This document shows positions 53,243 through 61,357 of a DNA stretch of 64,000 bases, one piece after another. Source of the DNA: Rhizosphaericola sp047606825 (lineage in GTDB: Bacteria; Bacteroidota; Bacteroidia; Chitinophagales; Chitinophagaceae); NCBI GenBank assembly GCA_047606825.1, contig JASGDY010000085.1:17689-81688 (forward strand). Reading direction: 5' to 3'. The notes beneath the pieces are model-generated. The model made no database searches. It was not told where the DNA came from and worked only from the letters and a program-made list of their open reading frames with translations. The position numbers and the translations under genes were made by a program. The first letter of the stretch is position 1. Each line of letters begins with the position of its first letter.

Positions 53243-53746
53243 ATGAAAAGAATATTTTTTTTAGCACTAGGCATACTAATATTCTGCAATATGGATGCAC
53301 AAAATTTAAAAGGGAAAAACTGGACTGCCCGAAAGGCGGAACATACGTATATCGTGAGTGTAGCCGACAAGAGTAGTATCGTGGATGCCTTAACCGATTT
53401 TGTCCTATCGCAGAAAATTCCCGCAGGACAGATAACGGGCATCGGTGCCACCAACGCGGCAACGCTGCGTTTCTTTGACCCTGTCACCAAAAAATACGTG
53501 GACAAAACATTCACGGAACAGATGGAAATCAGCAACCTTTCCGGGAACATTTCGGAAGTCGCGGGTAAAGCAATGCTGCATCTGCACGTTACGTTAGGCA
53601 GAAGCGATTACACCGCATTGGCAGGGCATCTTTTGGATGCCAAAGTCCGTGGAGCGGGAGAATTTTTTGTCTATCCTGTCAACAGCAAAATAATAAAGGT
53701 AAAAAATGAAGAAGTCGGATTGAATTTTTATGATTTTGAAAAATAA
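53243..53746 (+). CDS. Secreted PPC (DUF296)-domain protein
   Basis: The 167-residue protein has a signal peptide (RIFFLALGILIFCNMDA) and then a PPC/DUF296 domain: GQITGIGATNAATLRFFD and MLHLHVTLGRSDYTALAGHL with the conserved histidines. PPC domains occur in cytoplasmic DNA-binding proteins and in enzyme-like bacterial proteins; an exported copy is unusual. It overlaps the next gene by 17 bases and follows MRJP copy 1 by 40 bases. Confidence 0.75.
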   Translation: MKRIFFLALGILIFCNMDAQNLKGKNWTARKAEHTYIVSVADKSSIVDALTDFVLSQKIPAGQITGIGATNAATLRFFDPVTKKYVDKTFTEQMEISNLSGNISEVAGKAMLHLHVTLGRSDYTALAGHLLDAKVRGAGEFFVYPVNSKIIKVKNEEVGLNFYDFEK

Positions 53747-54128
53747 GGAAAAACCTAACGGTCTTCGGCTGGGGCGTTTAGACCATGTATTGATAAGCAT
53801 ACCGCCGGGGACGAAAGAAGCGGCGCACACATTTTATTCCGATATTTTGCAAATGGAAGAAATCCCAGGCAACCATCCCAACGGCGCTATCTGGTTCAAT
53901 ATGGGCAATATCCAGCTACATATCCGGGAAGAGGAAGGACATAAGGAAGATTCGGACAGACACCCGGCATTCGAAGTGGAAGATTTGGACGTGGCAAAGG
54001 ACTTTATACGTTCGCATGACATTCCCGTCAGTTATTCTTCCAAAATCCAAGGACGCGAACGCTGTTTTTTCCGCGACCCCTTCGGCAATCGGTTTGAACT
54101 GATTGCATATCAAAAACAAAAGCAATGA
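53730..54128 (+). CDS. Vicinal oxygen chelate (glyoxalase/dioxygenase-fold) protein
   Basis: The 132-residue protein has the VOC fold. It contains RLDHVLISIPPGTKEAAHTFY with the first metal His, IQLHIREEEG with the second, and FFRDPFGNRFELI with the final Glu. VOC proteins use a divalent metal for isomerisation, dioxygenation or epoxide opening. No signal peptide is present, so it is the cytoplasmic member of the operon. It overlaps the PPC gene by 17 bases and MRJP copy 2 by four bases. Confidence 0.85.
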   Translation: MILKNKEKPNGLRLGRLDHVLISIPPGTKEAAHTFYSDILQMEEIPGNHPNGAIWFNMGNIQLHIREEEGHKEDSDRHPAFEVEDLDVAKDFIRSHDIPVSYSSKIQGRERCFFRDPFGNRFELIAYQKQKQ

Positions 54129-55243
54129 AGCATTTAATAAAAACGGCAGGTTTAGCTTTGCTTTTAATGACAAGTGCAACCACGATGTCACAAGGTAAAT
54201 ATGAAGTCATCGCAAAGATGATGCCACCCGACCCCGATATGTCGGGCATCGCGGTGAGCAAGAGCAACCGTGTTTTTATAGGCTTCCCCCGCCATGCCGA
54301 CAACCACACGACATTTGCCCTGGCAGAATTGGTGGACGGCAAGCCGGTTCCTTTTCCCAACAACGAATACGTCTATCCGTCCTCCAAACCATACAGCCAA
54401 TGGCTCGTGTCGCCCCACGGAATGTACATGGACAAAAACGACCGGCTCTGGATATTGGACGACGGCAAACGCGCCGGACAAAAGCAGATACCCGAAGGCG
54501 CGGCAAAAGTTGTCGCCATCGACATAAACTCCAAAAAAATCCTATACAACCTCGTCATTCCAAAACCCGTGCTGTCAGACGATGCGCATTACAACGACCT
54601 CCGGGTCGATCTTACACACGGCGAAAAAGGGACGGTATATATTGCCAATTCCGGTTTTGGCGAGCGATATTCATTGGTGGTTATCGACGTAGCTTCCGGC
54701 AAGGTGCGCGAAGTGTTGCTGAACCATTATTCCACATCCCCCGAACCAGGTTTCATGGGCTTCCTGGAAGGCAAACCACACGTCTATGACTTCAAAAAAC
54801 AGACCTTTCCCAACGGTGGCGCGGACGGCATCACGCTCAGTCCCGACAGCCAAAAACTCTATTGGACGGCAATCACCGGCAGGAAACTGTACAGTATCCC
54901 CACAGAGCTTTTGAGTGATTTTGCTGCGTCCGAACAGCAACTCGAAACGGCGGTAAAATACGAAGGCGAGCATCCTGCCTGCGACGGACTAGCGGAAGAC
55001 GAAAACGGTAATATCTATCTCGGTGCGTTTGAACAGCAGTCCATTGTGCAGCGTTCGCCTGATGGCAATTACACATTACTTGCCCATGACACGGCAAATT
55101 TTGTTTGGCCCGACGGATTGGCTTACCGCAACGGTTACGTATATGTCACATTGGGTCAATGGAACAGGTTGCCGGGGTTCAACGGTGGCGAGGATTTGCG
55201 GAAACCGCCTTACTTAATCATACGAATCAAAGTAAAACAATAA
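54125..55243 (+). CDS. Secreted MRJP/yellow-family propeller, copy 2
   Basis: The 372-residue protein has a signal peptide (AGLALLLMTSATTMS) and close similarity to copy 1: SNRVFIGFPRHADNH, LWILDDGKRAG, YNDLRVD, GITLSPDSQKLYWT, YSIPTELLSDF, and WPDGLAYRNGYVYVTLGQW followed by DLRKPPY. The shared GQW...PG.NGG.DLR ending shows a tandem duplication with copy 1. It overlaps the VOC gene by four bases (ATGA), so the set is translationally coupled. Confidence 0.85.
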   Translation: MKHLIKTAGLALLLMTSATTMSQGKYEVIAKMMPPDPDMSGIAVSKSNRVFIGFPRHADNHTTFALAELVDGKPVPFPNNEYVYPSSKPYSQWLVSPHGMYMDKNDRLWILDDGKRAGQKQIPEGAAKVVAIDINSKKILYNLVIPKPVLSDDAHYNDLRVDLTHGEKGTVYIANSGFGERYSLVVIDVASGKVREVLLNHYSTSPEPGFMGFLEGKPHVYDFKKQTFPNGGADGITLSPDSQKLYWTAITGRKLYSIPTELLSDFAASEQQLETAVKYEGEHPACDGLAEDENGNIYLGAFEQQSIVQRSPDGNYTLLAHDTANFVWPDGLAYRNGYVYVTLGQWNRLPGFNGGEDLRKPPYLIIRIKVKQ

Positions 55244-55251
55244 AAAAACGG

Positions 55252-56337
55252 ATGATGAAACAGTTACTTCTTGCATTGGCGATATGCAGCATTGTCAGTG
55301 TATCACATGCACAACAGCAGCCACCGGAGCTGCGTGTGGTAGCCGCCACTTCCGCACGCAACTGGAACGGCGTGGCTATCTCCAACGACAACCGCCTGTT
55401 TGCGGATTTCCCTCGTTGGGAACAAGGCGACAACCCGTCTCTTGTCGAAATAAAAGACGGCAGGGAAATTCCGTTCCCAGGCAATGAATGGAACGACTGG
55501 CAGCCAGGCAAAGACCCTAAAACGGCTTTCGTCTCCCTCAATTCCCTTTATATCAACCGCACCGACAACCATTTATGGGTAACGGATGCAGGCGAAGCAT
55601 TTGGCAAAACCATTGTGCCGCATTCGCCCAAATTGATAGAGATTGATTTAGGTACGAACAAGGTGGTGAACGTTTTTTTAATAGGCGAAAAATATGCACC
55701 CATGGGAAGCCATCTGAACGACATCCGCATACTGGGCGACGACGTGTTCATCACTGAATCCGGCACAGGTGCCATCTTGGTGCTGAACCGAAAAACAAAA
55801 GCCATCCGCAGGCTGTTGGCAGATTCAAGACTTACCAAATCCGACCCGAATGCACAACCAGCAATCAACGGTTTTCGCCTACAAGGGACGGACGGCAAAA
55901 CACCCGCTATCCATGTCGACCAGATAGAGCTTTCCGCAGACGGAAAAACACTCTATTTTATGTCACCTTTTGGTCCGGACCTATACAAAGCGGCCGTTGC
56001 CGATCTATTGGATGAAACACTTACCGATTCTGCGTTGGAAAAAAGAATTGCGGTTGACAGAAAAGTCAATCCGGTCGGCGGTATCGTAATGGACAAGGAA
56101 GACAATCTCTATCTTTCAGAAATCGAGACAGGAAGCATCCGCTGCGAAGGTCCTGACAAACAAACCAAATGGATTTTGAAAGATCCGCGACTGGTATGGC
56201 CTGACGCCTATTCCATTGCTCCAGACGGTACTTTCTACATGGTAGTGGCACAAATATCCAGCATGTCTTTCATGCGGGCAGGAAAAGATTTGCGCAAGCC
56301 GCCCTACTATATTTTCAGCTTTAAGCCCGAAAAATAA
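55252..56337 (+). CDS. Secreted MRJP/yellow-family propeller, divergent copy 3
   Basis: From the double ATG at 55252 the protein has 361 residues. It has a signal peptide (LLLALAICSIVSVSHA) and an MRJP pattern (SNDNRLFADFPRWEQGD, HLWVTDAGEAFG, LNDIRILGDDVFITESG, IELSADGKTLYFMSPFG). It is the most divergent copy: the WPDG...GQW motif is WPDAYSIAPDGTFYMVVAQ, although DLRKPPYYIF is kept. It follows copy 2 by 8 bases. A longer frame back to 55105 overlaps copy 2 and is a shadow. Confidence 0.83.
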   Translation: MMKQLLLALAICSIVSVSHAQQQPPELRVVAATSARNWNGVAISNDNRLFADFPRWEQGDNPSLVEIKDGREIPFPGNEWNDWQPGKDPKTAFVSLNSLYINRTDNHLWVTDAGEAFGKTIVPHSPKLIEIDLGTNKVVNVFLIGEKYAPMGSHLNDIRILGDDVFITESGTGAILVLNRKTKAIRRLLADSRLTKSDPNAQPAINGFRLQGTDGKTPAIHVDQIELSADGKTLYFMSPFGPDLYKAAVADLLDETLTDSALEKRIAVDRKVNPVGGIVMDKEDNLYLSEIETGSIRCEGPDKQTKWILKDPRLVWPDAYSIAPDGTFYMVVAQISSMSFMRAGKDLRKPPYYIFSFKPEK

Positions 56338-56487
56338 TGCGGTTCGCAAATAAAACTGGTTTAACCTTTTTTATGTACAAAATGATGGAGTTCGAGTTTG
56401 AAGACGAAGCCGATATGGCGTCTATCATTTTTTACGTCTGAAAAAGTTTACATGGCTTCATAAACATAAAGACATCTCAATTACTCA

Positions 56488-56507
56488 CAAACAAACAAAC
56501 AAACAAA
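56488..56507. repeat. Tetranucleotide repeat (CAAA)5 just before an aldo/keto reductase
   Basis: Five perfect CAAA units end five bases before the ATG at 56513. It sits where a Bacteroidota leader would be, so unit number could affect translation or transcript stability. Confidence 0.8.
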
Positions 56508-56512
56508 CATTT

Positions 56513-57553
56513 ATGGAATACAGATTTTTAGGCGGCTCGGGGCTGCAAGTTCCGGTACTGAGTTTCGGGACAGCCACTTTTGGTGGTGGGAACGATTTTT
56601 TCAAAGCCTGGGGAAGCACACAGTCGGAAGAAGCAAGCAGGTTGGTTGACATCTGCCTGGAAGCGGGCGTCAATCTTTTTGACACGGCGGATATTTATTC
56701 AGACGGTATTGCGGAGGAAGTGCTTGGCAAAGCGCTTGCGGGCAAACAGCGGGACAAATTGCTTATCTCGACCAAGACGACATTTACTTTTGGCGAAGGC
56801 CCCAACAACCAAGGTTCATCCCGCTACCATATCCTGCAACAGATTGAGGGAAGCCTGCAACGGTTGAAAACCGATTACATCGACATCTACCACATGCACG
56901 GCTTTGACGGCAATACGCCCGTGGAGGAAACCCTACGCACGCTCGACGACCTTGTACAGAGCGGGAAAGTGCGCTACATCGCGGCTTCCAATTTTTCGGG
57001 TTGGCACTTGATGAAGTCGCTGGGCACCTCGGAAAAATACGGCTGGAGCAAATATGTGGCGCACCAAGTCTATTATTCGCTCGTCAACCGCGAATACGAA
57101 TGGGAACTGATGCCTTTGGGGCTTGACCAGAGGGTGGGCGCGATTGTCTGGTCGCCGCTCGCTGGCGGACGGCTCGGCGGCAAGTTCAGCCGAAAAAAGG
57201 AATGGCCTACATCGGGTCGCGTCATTGAGGGCGGCAGTCCCGTTCCGACGGAAGTTGCCGAAAAAGAACACCTGTTCAAGATTACGGACGCGCTGGAAAA
57301 CATTGCCGAAGAAACCGGAAAATCCGTGTCGCAAGTCGCGCTGAACTGGCTTTTGCAACGTCCCACCGTTTCCAGTATCATCGTCGGTGCAAGGAACGAG
57401 GAACAGTTGAAACAGAACCTCGGTGCTGTGGGCTGGAACCTTACTAGCGAACAGATAAAGCTCCTGGACGATGCCAGCACCGTGCCGCCGACTTACCCCT
57501 ATTGGCACCAGTGGCTAAACAAATCGCTGAATCCGACGCCTAAGTTTTTATAA
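56513..57553 (+). CDS. Aldo/keto reductase
   Basis: The 346-residue protein is a full-length AKR. The catalytic tetrad residues are visible: Asp and Tyr in NLFDTADIYSDG, Lys in LISTKTTF, His in DIYHMHGFD. The C-terminal cofactor motif is SSIIVGARNEEQLKQNL. It reduces carbonyl compounds with NADPH; the substrate is unknown. It follows the MRJP operon by 175 bases in the same direction and may process the same compounds. A (CAAA)5 repeat precedes the start, a hairpin terminator follows. Confidence 0.9.
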   Translation: MEYRFLGGSGLQVPVLSFGTATFGGGNDFFKAWGSTQSEEASRLVDICLEAGVNLFDTADIYSDGIAEEVLGKALAGKQRDKLLISTKTTFTFGEGPNNQGSSRYHILQQIEGSLQRLKTDYIDIYHMHGFDGNTPVEETLRTLDDLVQSGKVRYIAASNFSGWHLMKSLGTSEKYGWSKYVAHQVYYSLVNREYEWELMPLGLDQRVGAIVWSPLAGGRLGGKFSRKKEWPTSGRVIEGGSPVPTEVAEKEHLFKITDALENIAEETGKSVSQVALNWLLQRPTVSSIIVGARNEEQLKQNLGAVGWNLTSEQIKLLDDASTVPPTYPYWHQWLNKSLNPTPKFL

Positions 57554-57566
57554 CACCAACAATGCC

Positions 57567-57594
57567 AAAGACCGCCACGTGCGGTCTTTGTGTT
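57567..57594 (+). terminator. Intrinsic terminator after the aldo/keto reductase
   Basis: AAAGACCGC pairs perfectly with GCGGTCTTT around CACGT, followed by a T-rich tail. Confidence 0.75.
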
Positions 57595-57668
57595 TCAATG
57601 AATGAAATCGTTGCACCGTTCACTGTCAAATTTTCAAAATCCTCAAATATTCCCTATTCCCAAATCCC

Positions 57669-57676
57669 TATCTTTG
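57669..57676 (+). promoter_or_regulatory. Promoter -7 box of the sigma-54 activator gene
   Basis: TATCTTTG matches TAnnTTTG, 27 bases before the ATG at 57704. Confidence 0.5.
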
Positions 57677-57703
57677 CCGCTATCAAAAAATAAATCAGAA
57701 CAG

Positions 57704-58864
57704 ATGCCCAATATTCTAATTATAGACGACGAAAAAGCCATTCGGAAAACCTTGGGGGAAATCCTATCCTACGAGGGTTACAAAACGATTGAAGCCGAAA
57801 ACGGAGAAGAGGGTTGGGAATATTTTGCGACGCACAGTAATATAGACCTAGTCCTTTGTGACATCAAGATGCCAAAGATGGACGGTATCGAGTTCCTCCA
57901 GAAAGCGACGGAAAAAAATCCGGACGTGCCCGTCATCATGATCAGCGGACACGGCAATATCGAAACAGCCGTCGATGCAGTCAAAAAAGGCGCTTACGAC
58001 TATATCTCCAAACCGCCTGACCTCAACAGGATGCTCATCACCGTCCGCAACGCTATCGAAAAAAACAACCTCAGCCAGGAAACGCGCACCCTCAAGAAAA
58101 AAATAGGAAAATCCTACGAAATCGTCGGTGAATCGGCGGTCATCAAATTGATAAAAGACACGATTGACAAGGTCGCGCCCACCGACGCACGTGTGCTGAT
58201 TACCGGCGAGAACGGTTCGGGAAAGGAACTTGTGGCCCGCGAGCTATACGCCAAAAGCAACCGCACCAGTTCACCCCTGATTGAGGTCAACTGTGCTGCA
58301 ATTCCTTCCGAATTAATTGAAAGTGAATTGTTTGGACACGAAAAAGGTTCGTTTACTTCCGCCGTCAAACAACGCATCGGTAAGTTTGAACAGGCCAACG
58401 GTGGCACGTTGTTTTTGGACGAGATTGGCGACATGAGCCTGACTGCACAGGCAAAAGTCCTGCGCGCCTTGCAGGAAGGCAAAATCACACGTGTCGGCGG
58501 TGAAAAGGAAATCAACGTCGACGTGCGTGTCATCGCCGCGACCAACAAGGACTTGCTGCAGGAAGTCGAGCACAAAAATTTCCGCCTTGACCTCTACCAT
58601 CGCCTCAGCGTGATATTGATCAAAGTACCGTCGCTCAACGAACGTGTGGACGATATCCCGTTACTGACCAACCGTTTTTTGCAGTTGATTGCCGAGGAAT
58701 ACGGCCAAAAACCAAAAACCATCGACACCGATGCCATCACAGCCCTACAGCAACACAACTGGACAGGCAACATCCGCGAACTGCGCAACGTCATCGAGCG
58801 ACTGATTATCCTTTCCGGCAAGACGATTACGGCTGCCGACGTGCAGAAATATGTACTGCCCTAA
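57704..58864 (+). CDS. NtrC-type sigma-54 activator lacking the DNA-binding domain
   Basis: From the ATG at 57704 the protein has 386 residues. It has a receiver domain (1-120, phosphorylatable Asp53 in LCDIKMPKMDG) and an AAA+ sigma-54 interaction domain (about 145-375) with Walker A GENGSGKE, Walker B GGTLFLDEIGDM and the R-finger region. Two things stand out. The sigma-54 contact loop GAFTGA is GSFTSA (215-220). The protein ends directly after the AAA+ domain (VQKYVLP), without a Fis-type helix-turn-helix. It may act from solution on sigma-54. No histidine kinase gene is adjacent. Confidence 0.9.
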   Translation: MPNILIIDDEKAIRKTLGEILSYEGYKTIEAENGEEGWEYFATHSNIDLVLCDIKMPKMDGIEFLQKATEKNPDVPVIMISGHGNIETAVDAVKKGAYDYISKPPDLNRMLITVRNAIEKNNLSQETRTLKKKIGKSYEIVGESAVIKLIKDTIDKVAPTDARVLITGENGSGKELVARELYAKSNRTSSPLIEVNCAAIPSELIESELFGHEKGSFTSAVKQRIGKFEQANGGTLFLDEIGDMSLTAQAKVLRALQEGKITRVGGEKEINVDVRVIAATNKDLLQEVEHKNFRLDLYHRLSVILIKVPSLNERVDDIPLLTNRFLQLIAEEYGQKPKTIDTDAITALQQHNWTGNIRELRNVIERLIILSGKTITAADVQKYVLP

Positions 58865-58959
58865 GGAATAAGGCAAAAACAAAAAGCACATTAAAAATCC
58901 TTATGTTTGGAAAAGAAATTTAGTCCTAATATCCTAATGTAAATAATATTGGTTTATAC

Positions 58960-59034
58960 GTTTGTCGGTGGCGCATACATATCGCGTGTGCCACCGACAA
59001 ACTACTGGTCGGTGTCTTCACCGACCAGTAGTTT
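58960..59034. terminator. Double hairpin between the sigma-54 activator and miaA
   Basis: Hairpin 1: GTTTGTCGGTGGC (58960-58972) pairs with GCCACCGACAAAC (58990-59002). Hairpin 2: 16 bases at 58999-59014 pair perfectly with 59019-59034 around TCTT, with T residues after it. They share GTCGGTG and overlap by four bases, so only one may form at a time. Confidence 0.7.
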
Positions 59035-59069
59035 TAAAAACCTCCATTTCTCACCTTTTTATTTTCCTC

Positions 59070-59981
59070 TTGGACATTTCCCACAACAATAAAGAACTCA
59101 TCGTGATTGCCGGGCCGACCGCTTCCGGCAAAACGGCATTGAGCGTCGAACTGGCGCAAAAGCTAGGGACAGCGATACTGTCAGCCGATTCGCGCCAATG
59201 TTTTAAGGAGATGAATATCGGCGTAGCAAAGCCGACCGAGGAAGAAATGCAGGGCGTTCCACATTATTTTATCGACGCGCATTCAATTACGGAAGATGTC
59301 AACGCCGGTATGTACGAGCAATATGGTTTAAGTGTTTTGGAAGGTATTTTTTCGAAAAAAGACAAGGCCATTGTCGTTGGCGGCACAGGCCTGTACATCA
59401 AGGCATTGTGCGAAGGACTAGACAATATGCCCACAATCGACAAGTCCGTCCGTGAAAACATTGTCGCCCAATATGAATCCAACGGGCTGTCCTGGCTACA
59501 GCAACAAGTTACGGAACACGACCCGACATACTGGAATACCACAACGGAAAAAGAAAACCCGCAACGTCTGATGCGTGCGCTGGAAGTCGTGGAAACAACC
59601 GGAAAATCCATATTGCACTTCCGTTCCCACTCCGGGAAAAAAAGGGATTTCAGCATCAAAAAATACGCCATCGAATGGCCGCGCCAACTACTATACGAAC
59701 GCATCAACCAACGTGTGGACTTAATGATTACAAATGGCTTGGTCGAGGAAGTACGCCATCTTTTGCCGTACAGACAGCTCAATGCCTTGCAAACAGTAGG
59801 TTACACCGAGATATTTGATTTTCTGGACAACAAAACCGACCTGCCGACCGCCATCCAAAAAATCAAGACCAATACGCGCCACTACGCCAAAAGGCAGATG
59901 ACCTGGTTCAAACGGGACACCGACATCGAATGGATACAACCGACGCAGTTTTCTGATTTTATCCATAGCTTTACCGCTTAA
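59070..59981 (+). CDS. miaA: tRNA dimethylallyltransferase
   Basis: With the TTG at 59070 as start the enzyme has 303 residues, a normal length. The P-loop is AGPTASGKTAL, followed by SADSRQCFKEMNIGVAKP and VVGGTGLYIKAL. It adds the isopentenyl group to A37 of tRNAs reading U-starting codons. No ATG exists close to the conserved start KELIVIAGPTASGKT; the longer frame from 58962 runs through the double hairpin and is not used. waaA follows closely. Confidence 0.93.
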   Translation: MDISHNNKELIVIAGPTASGKTALSVELAQKLGTAILSADSRQCFKEMNIGVAKPTEEEMQGVPHYFIDAHSITEDVNAGMYEQYGLSVLEGIFSKKDKAIVVGGTGLYIKALCEGLDNMPTIDKSVRENIVAQYESNGLSWLQQQVTEHDPTYWNTTTEKENPQRLMRALEVVETTGKSILHFRSHSGKKRDFSIKKYAIEWPRQLLYERINQRVDLMITNGLVEEVRHLLPYRQLNALQTVGYTEIFDFLDNKTDLPTAIQKIKTNTRHYAKRQMTWFKRDTDIEWIQPTQFSDFIHSFTA

Positions 59982-59994
59982 AACATTTTCAGGA

Positions 59995-61251
59995 TTGGCT
60001 TTTACCTACGACATATTCTGCAAACTATATCCAGCCGGCGTTAAGGTCGCCGCTCTTTTCAATCCCAAGGCACGCTTGTGGGTACAAGGCAGGAAACACA
60101 TTTTCCAAAAACTGGAAGCAACCGTCGGACAAAACACGCAACCGTTATTGTGGATGCACTGCGCCTCGCTCGGGGAATTTGAAATGGGCAGACCGGTATT
60201 GGAAGCATTCCGCAAGCAATATCCAAACTATAAGATTCTACTCACTTTCTTCTCTCCTTCCGGCTATGAAATCCGGAAAAATTACAATGGCACGGACTAC
60301 GTCTTTTACTTGCCTAACGACAGTCGCGAAAATGCGGAACGGTTCATGAAAATAGTCAAACCGAGCCTGGCGATTTTTGTTAAATACGAATTTTGGCATT
60401 ATTACCTACAAACGCTGAAAACCAATAATATCAAGCTTTTGCTGATTTCCGCGGTATTCCGGCAAGACCAGCTTTTCTTTAAAAAACACGGTGAGTTTTT
60501 TAAGAATGATTTAAAATGTTTCACACATTTTTTTGTGCAAAACCAGGCTTCGCTTGATTTATTAGACAGTATAGGAATTACGAATGCAACGTTGAGTGGC
60601 GACACGCGGTTTGACCGCGTCGTGGAGATTGCGCATACTTGGCAACCCATTCCATTGATAGAACAATTTAGCCAAGACAAGCAAGTCTTTGTTGCCGGAA
60701 GCACATGGCAGGAAGACGAAAACAGTTTTGCACCGTTTGTCAACACGCACCCGGAAATCAAGACCATCATCGCACCGCACGACATTTCGGAAGAGCGTAT
60801 CAACGACTGCCTGAAAAAATTCCCGACCGCCATCCGTTTTTCCCAGTATTCAAACGCACCAGAAACCGCCGACAACATTAAGGCAAACACATTAATCATC
60901 GACAATATCGGTATGCTCAACAAGCTGTACCGCTATGCGACCGTCACTTACGTCGGCGGCGCGTGGGGCACCAAAGGCATCCACAACATATTGGAGGCCG
61001 CCGTTTTTGGGAAGCCCGTCCTCTACGGCCCAAACTATTCCAAAAACTACGAAGCACAGGAACTCGTGGACGCGGGCGGCGCGTTTTCTTACAGCGAACC
61101 TGAAAAAATCAGCGAACATCTAGCACACCTTTTTTCCGACAAAACCGCTTTGGAAAAAGCATCCGCCGCCGCCCGGGATTTTGTTCAGAAAAATATGGGA
61201 GCGACGGAGGTGATTATGAATAAGGTTAACGGTATGTGGTTAGAGGCGTGA
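59995..61251 (+). CDS. waaA: 3-deoxy-D-manno-octulosonic acid (Kdo) transferase
   Basis: The 418-residue enzyme has the WaaA pattern WMHCASLGEFEMGRPVLEAF with the catalytic Glu, and PSLAIFVKYEFWHYYL and VFVAGSTWQEDE; the C-terminal domain has YVGGAWGTKGIHNILEAAVFGKPVL. It adds Kdo from CMP-Kdo to lipid A on the inner face of the inner membrane. The start is TTG at 59995, just 13 bases after miaA, since no ATG fits the expected N-terminus (YDIFCKLYPAGVKVAALFNPKA). Confidence 0.93.
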   Translation: MAFTYDIFCKLYPAGVKVAALFNPKARLWVQGRKHIFQKLEATVGQNTQPLLWMHCASLGEFEMGRPVLEAFRKQYPNYKILLTFFSPSGYEIRKNYNGTDYVFYLPNDSRENAERFMKIVKPSLAIFVKYEFWHYYLQTLKTNNIKLLLISAVFRQDQLFFKKHGEFFKNDLKCFTHFFVQNQASLDLLDSIGITNATLSGDTRFDRVVEIAHTWQPIPLIEQFSQDKQVFVAGSTWQEDENSFAPFVNTHPEIKTIIAPHDISEERINDCLKKFPTAIRFSQYSNAPETADNIKANTLIIDNIGMLNKLYRYATVTYVGGAWGTKGIHNILEAAVFGKPVLYGPNYSKNYEAQELVDAGGAFSYSEPEKISEHLAHLFSDKTALEKASAAARDFVQKNMGATEVIMNKVNGMWLEA

Positions 61252-61357
61252 GGAAATCTCAGCTTGCAGGCTGGCACTGGCGCAAGATTTCTAAAATCTA
61301 AATTCTAAAGTTTAATTCCCAATAATTCCCTATCTTCCACGACTAAACTATATTAAA

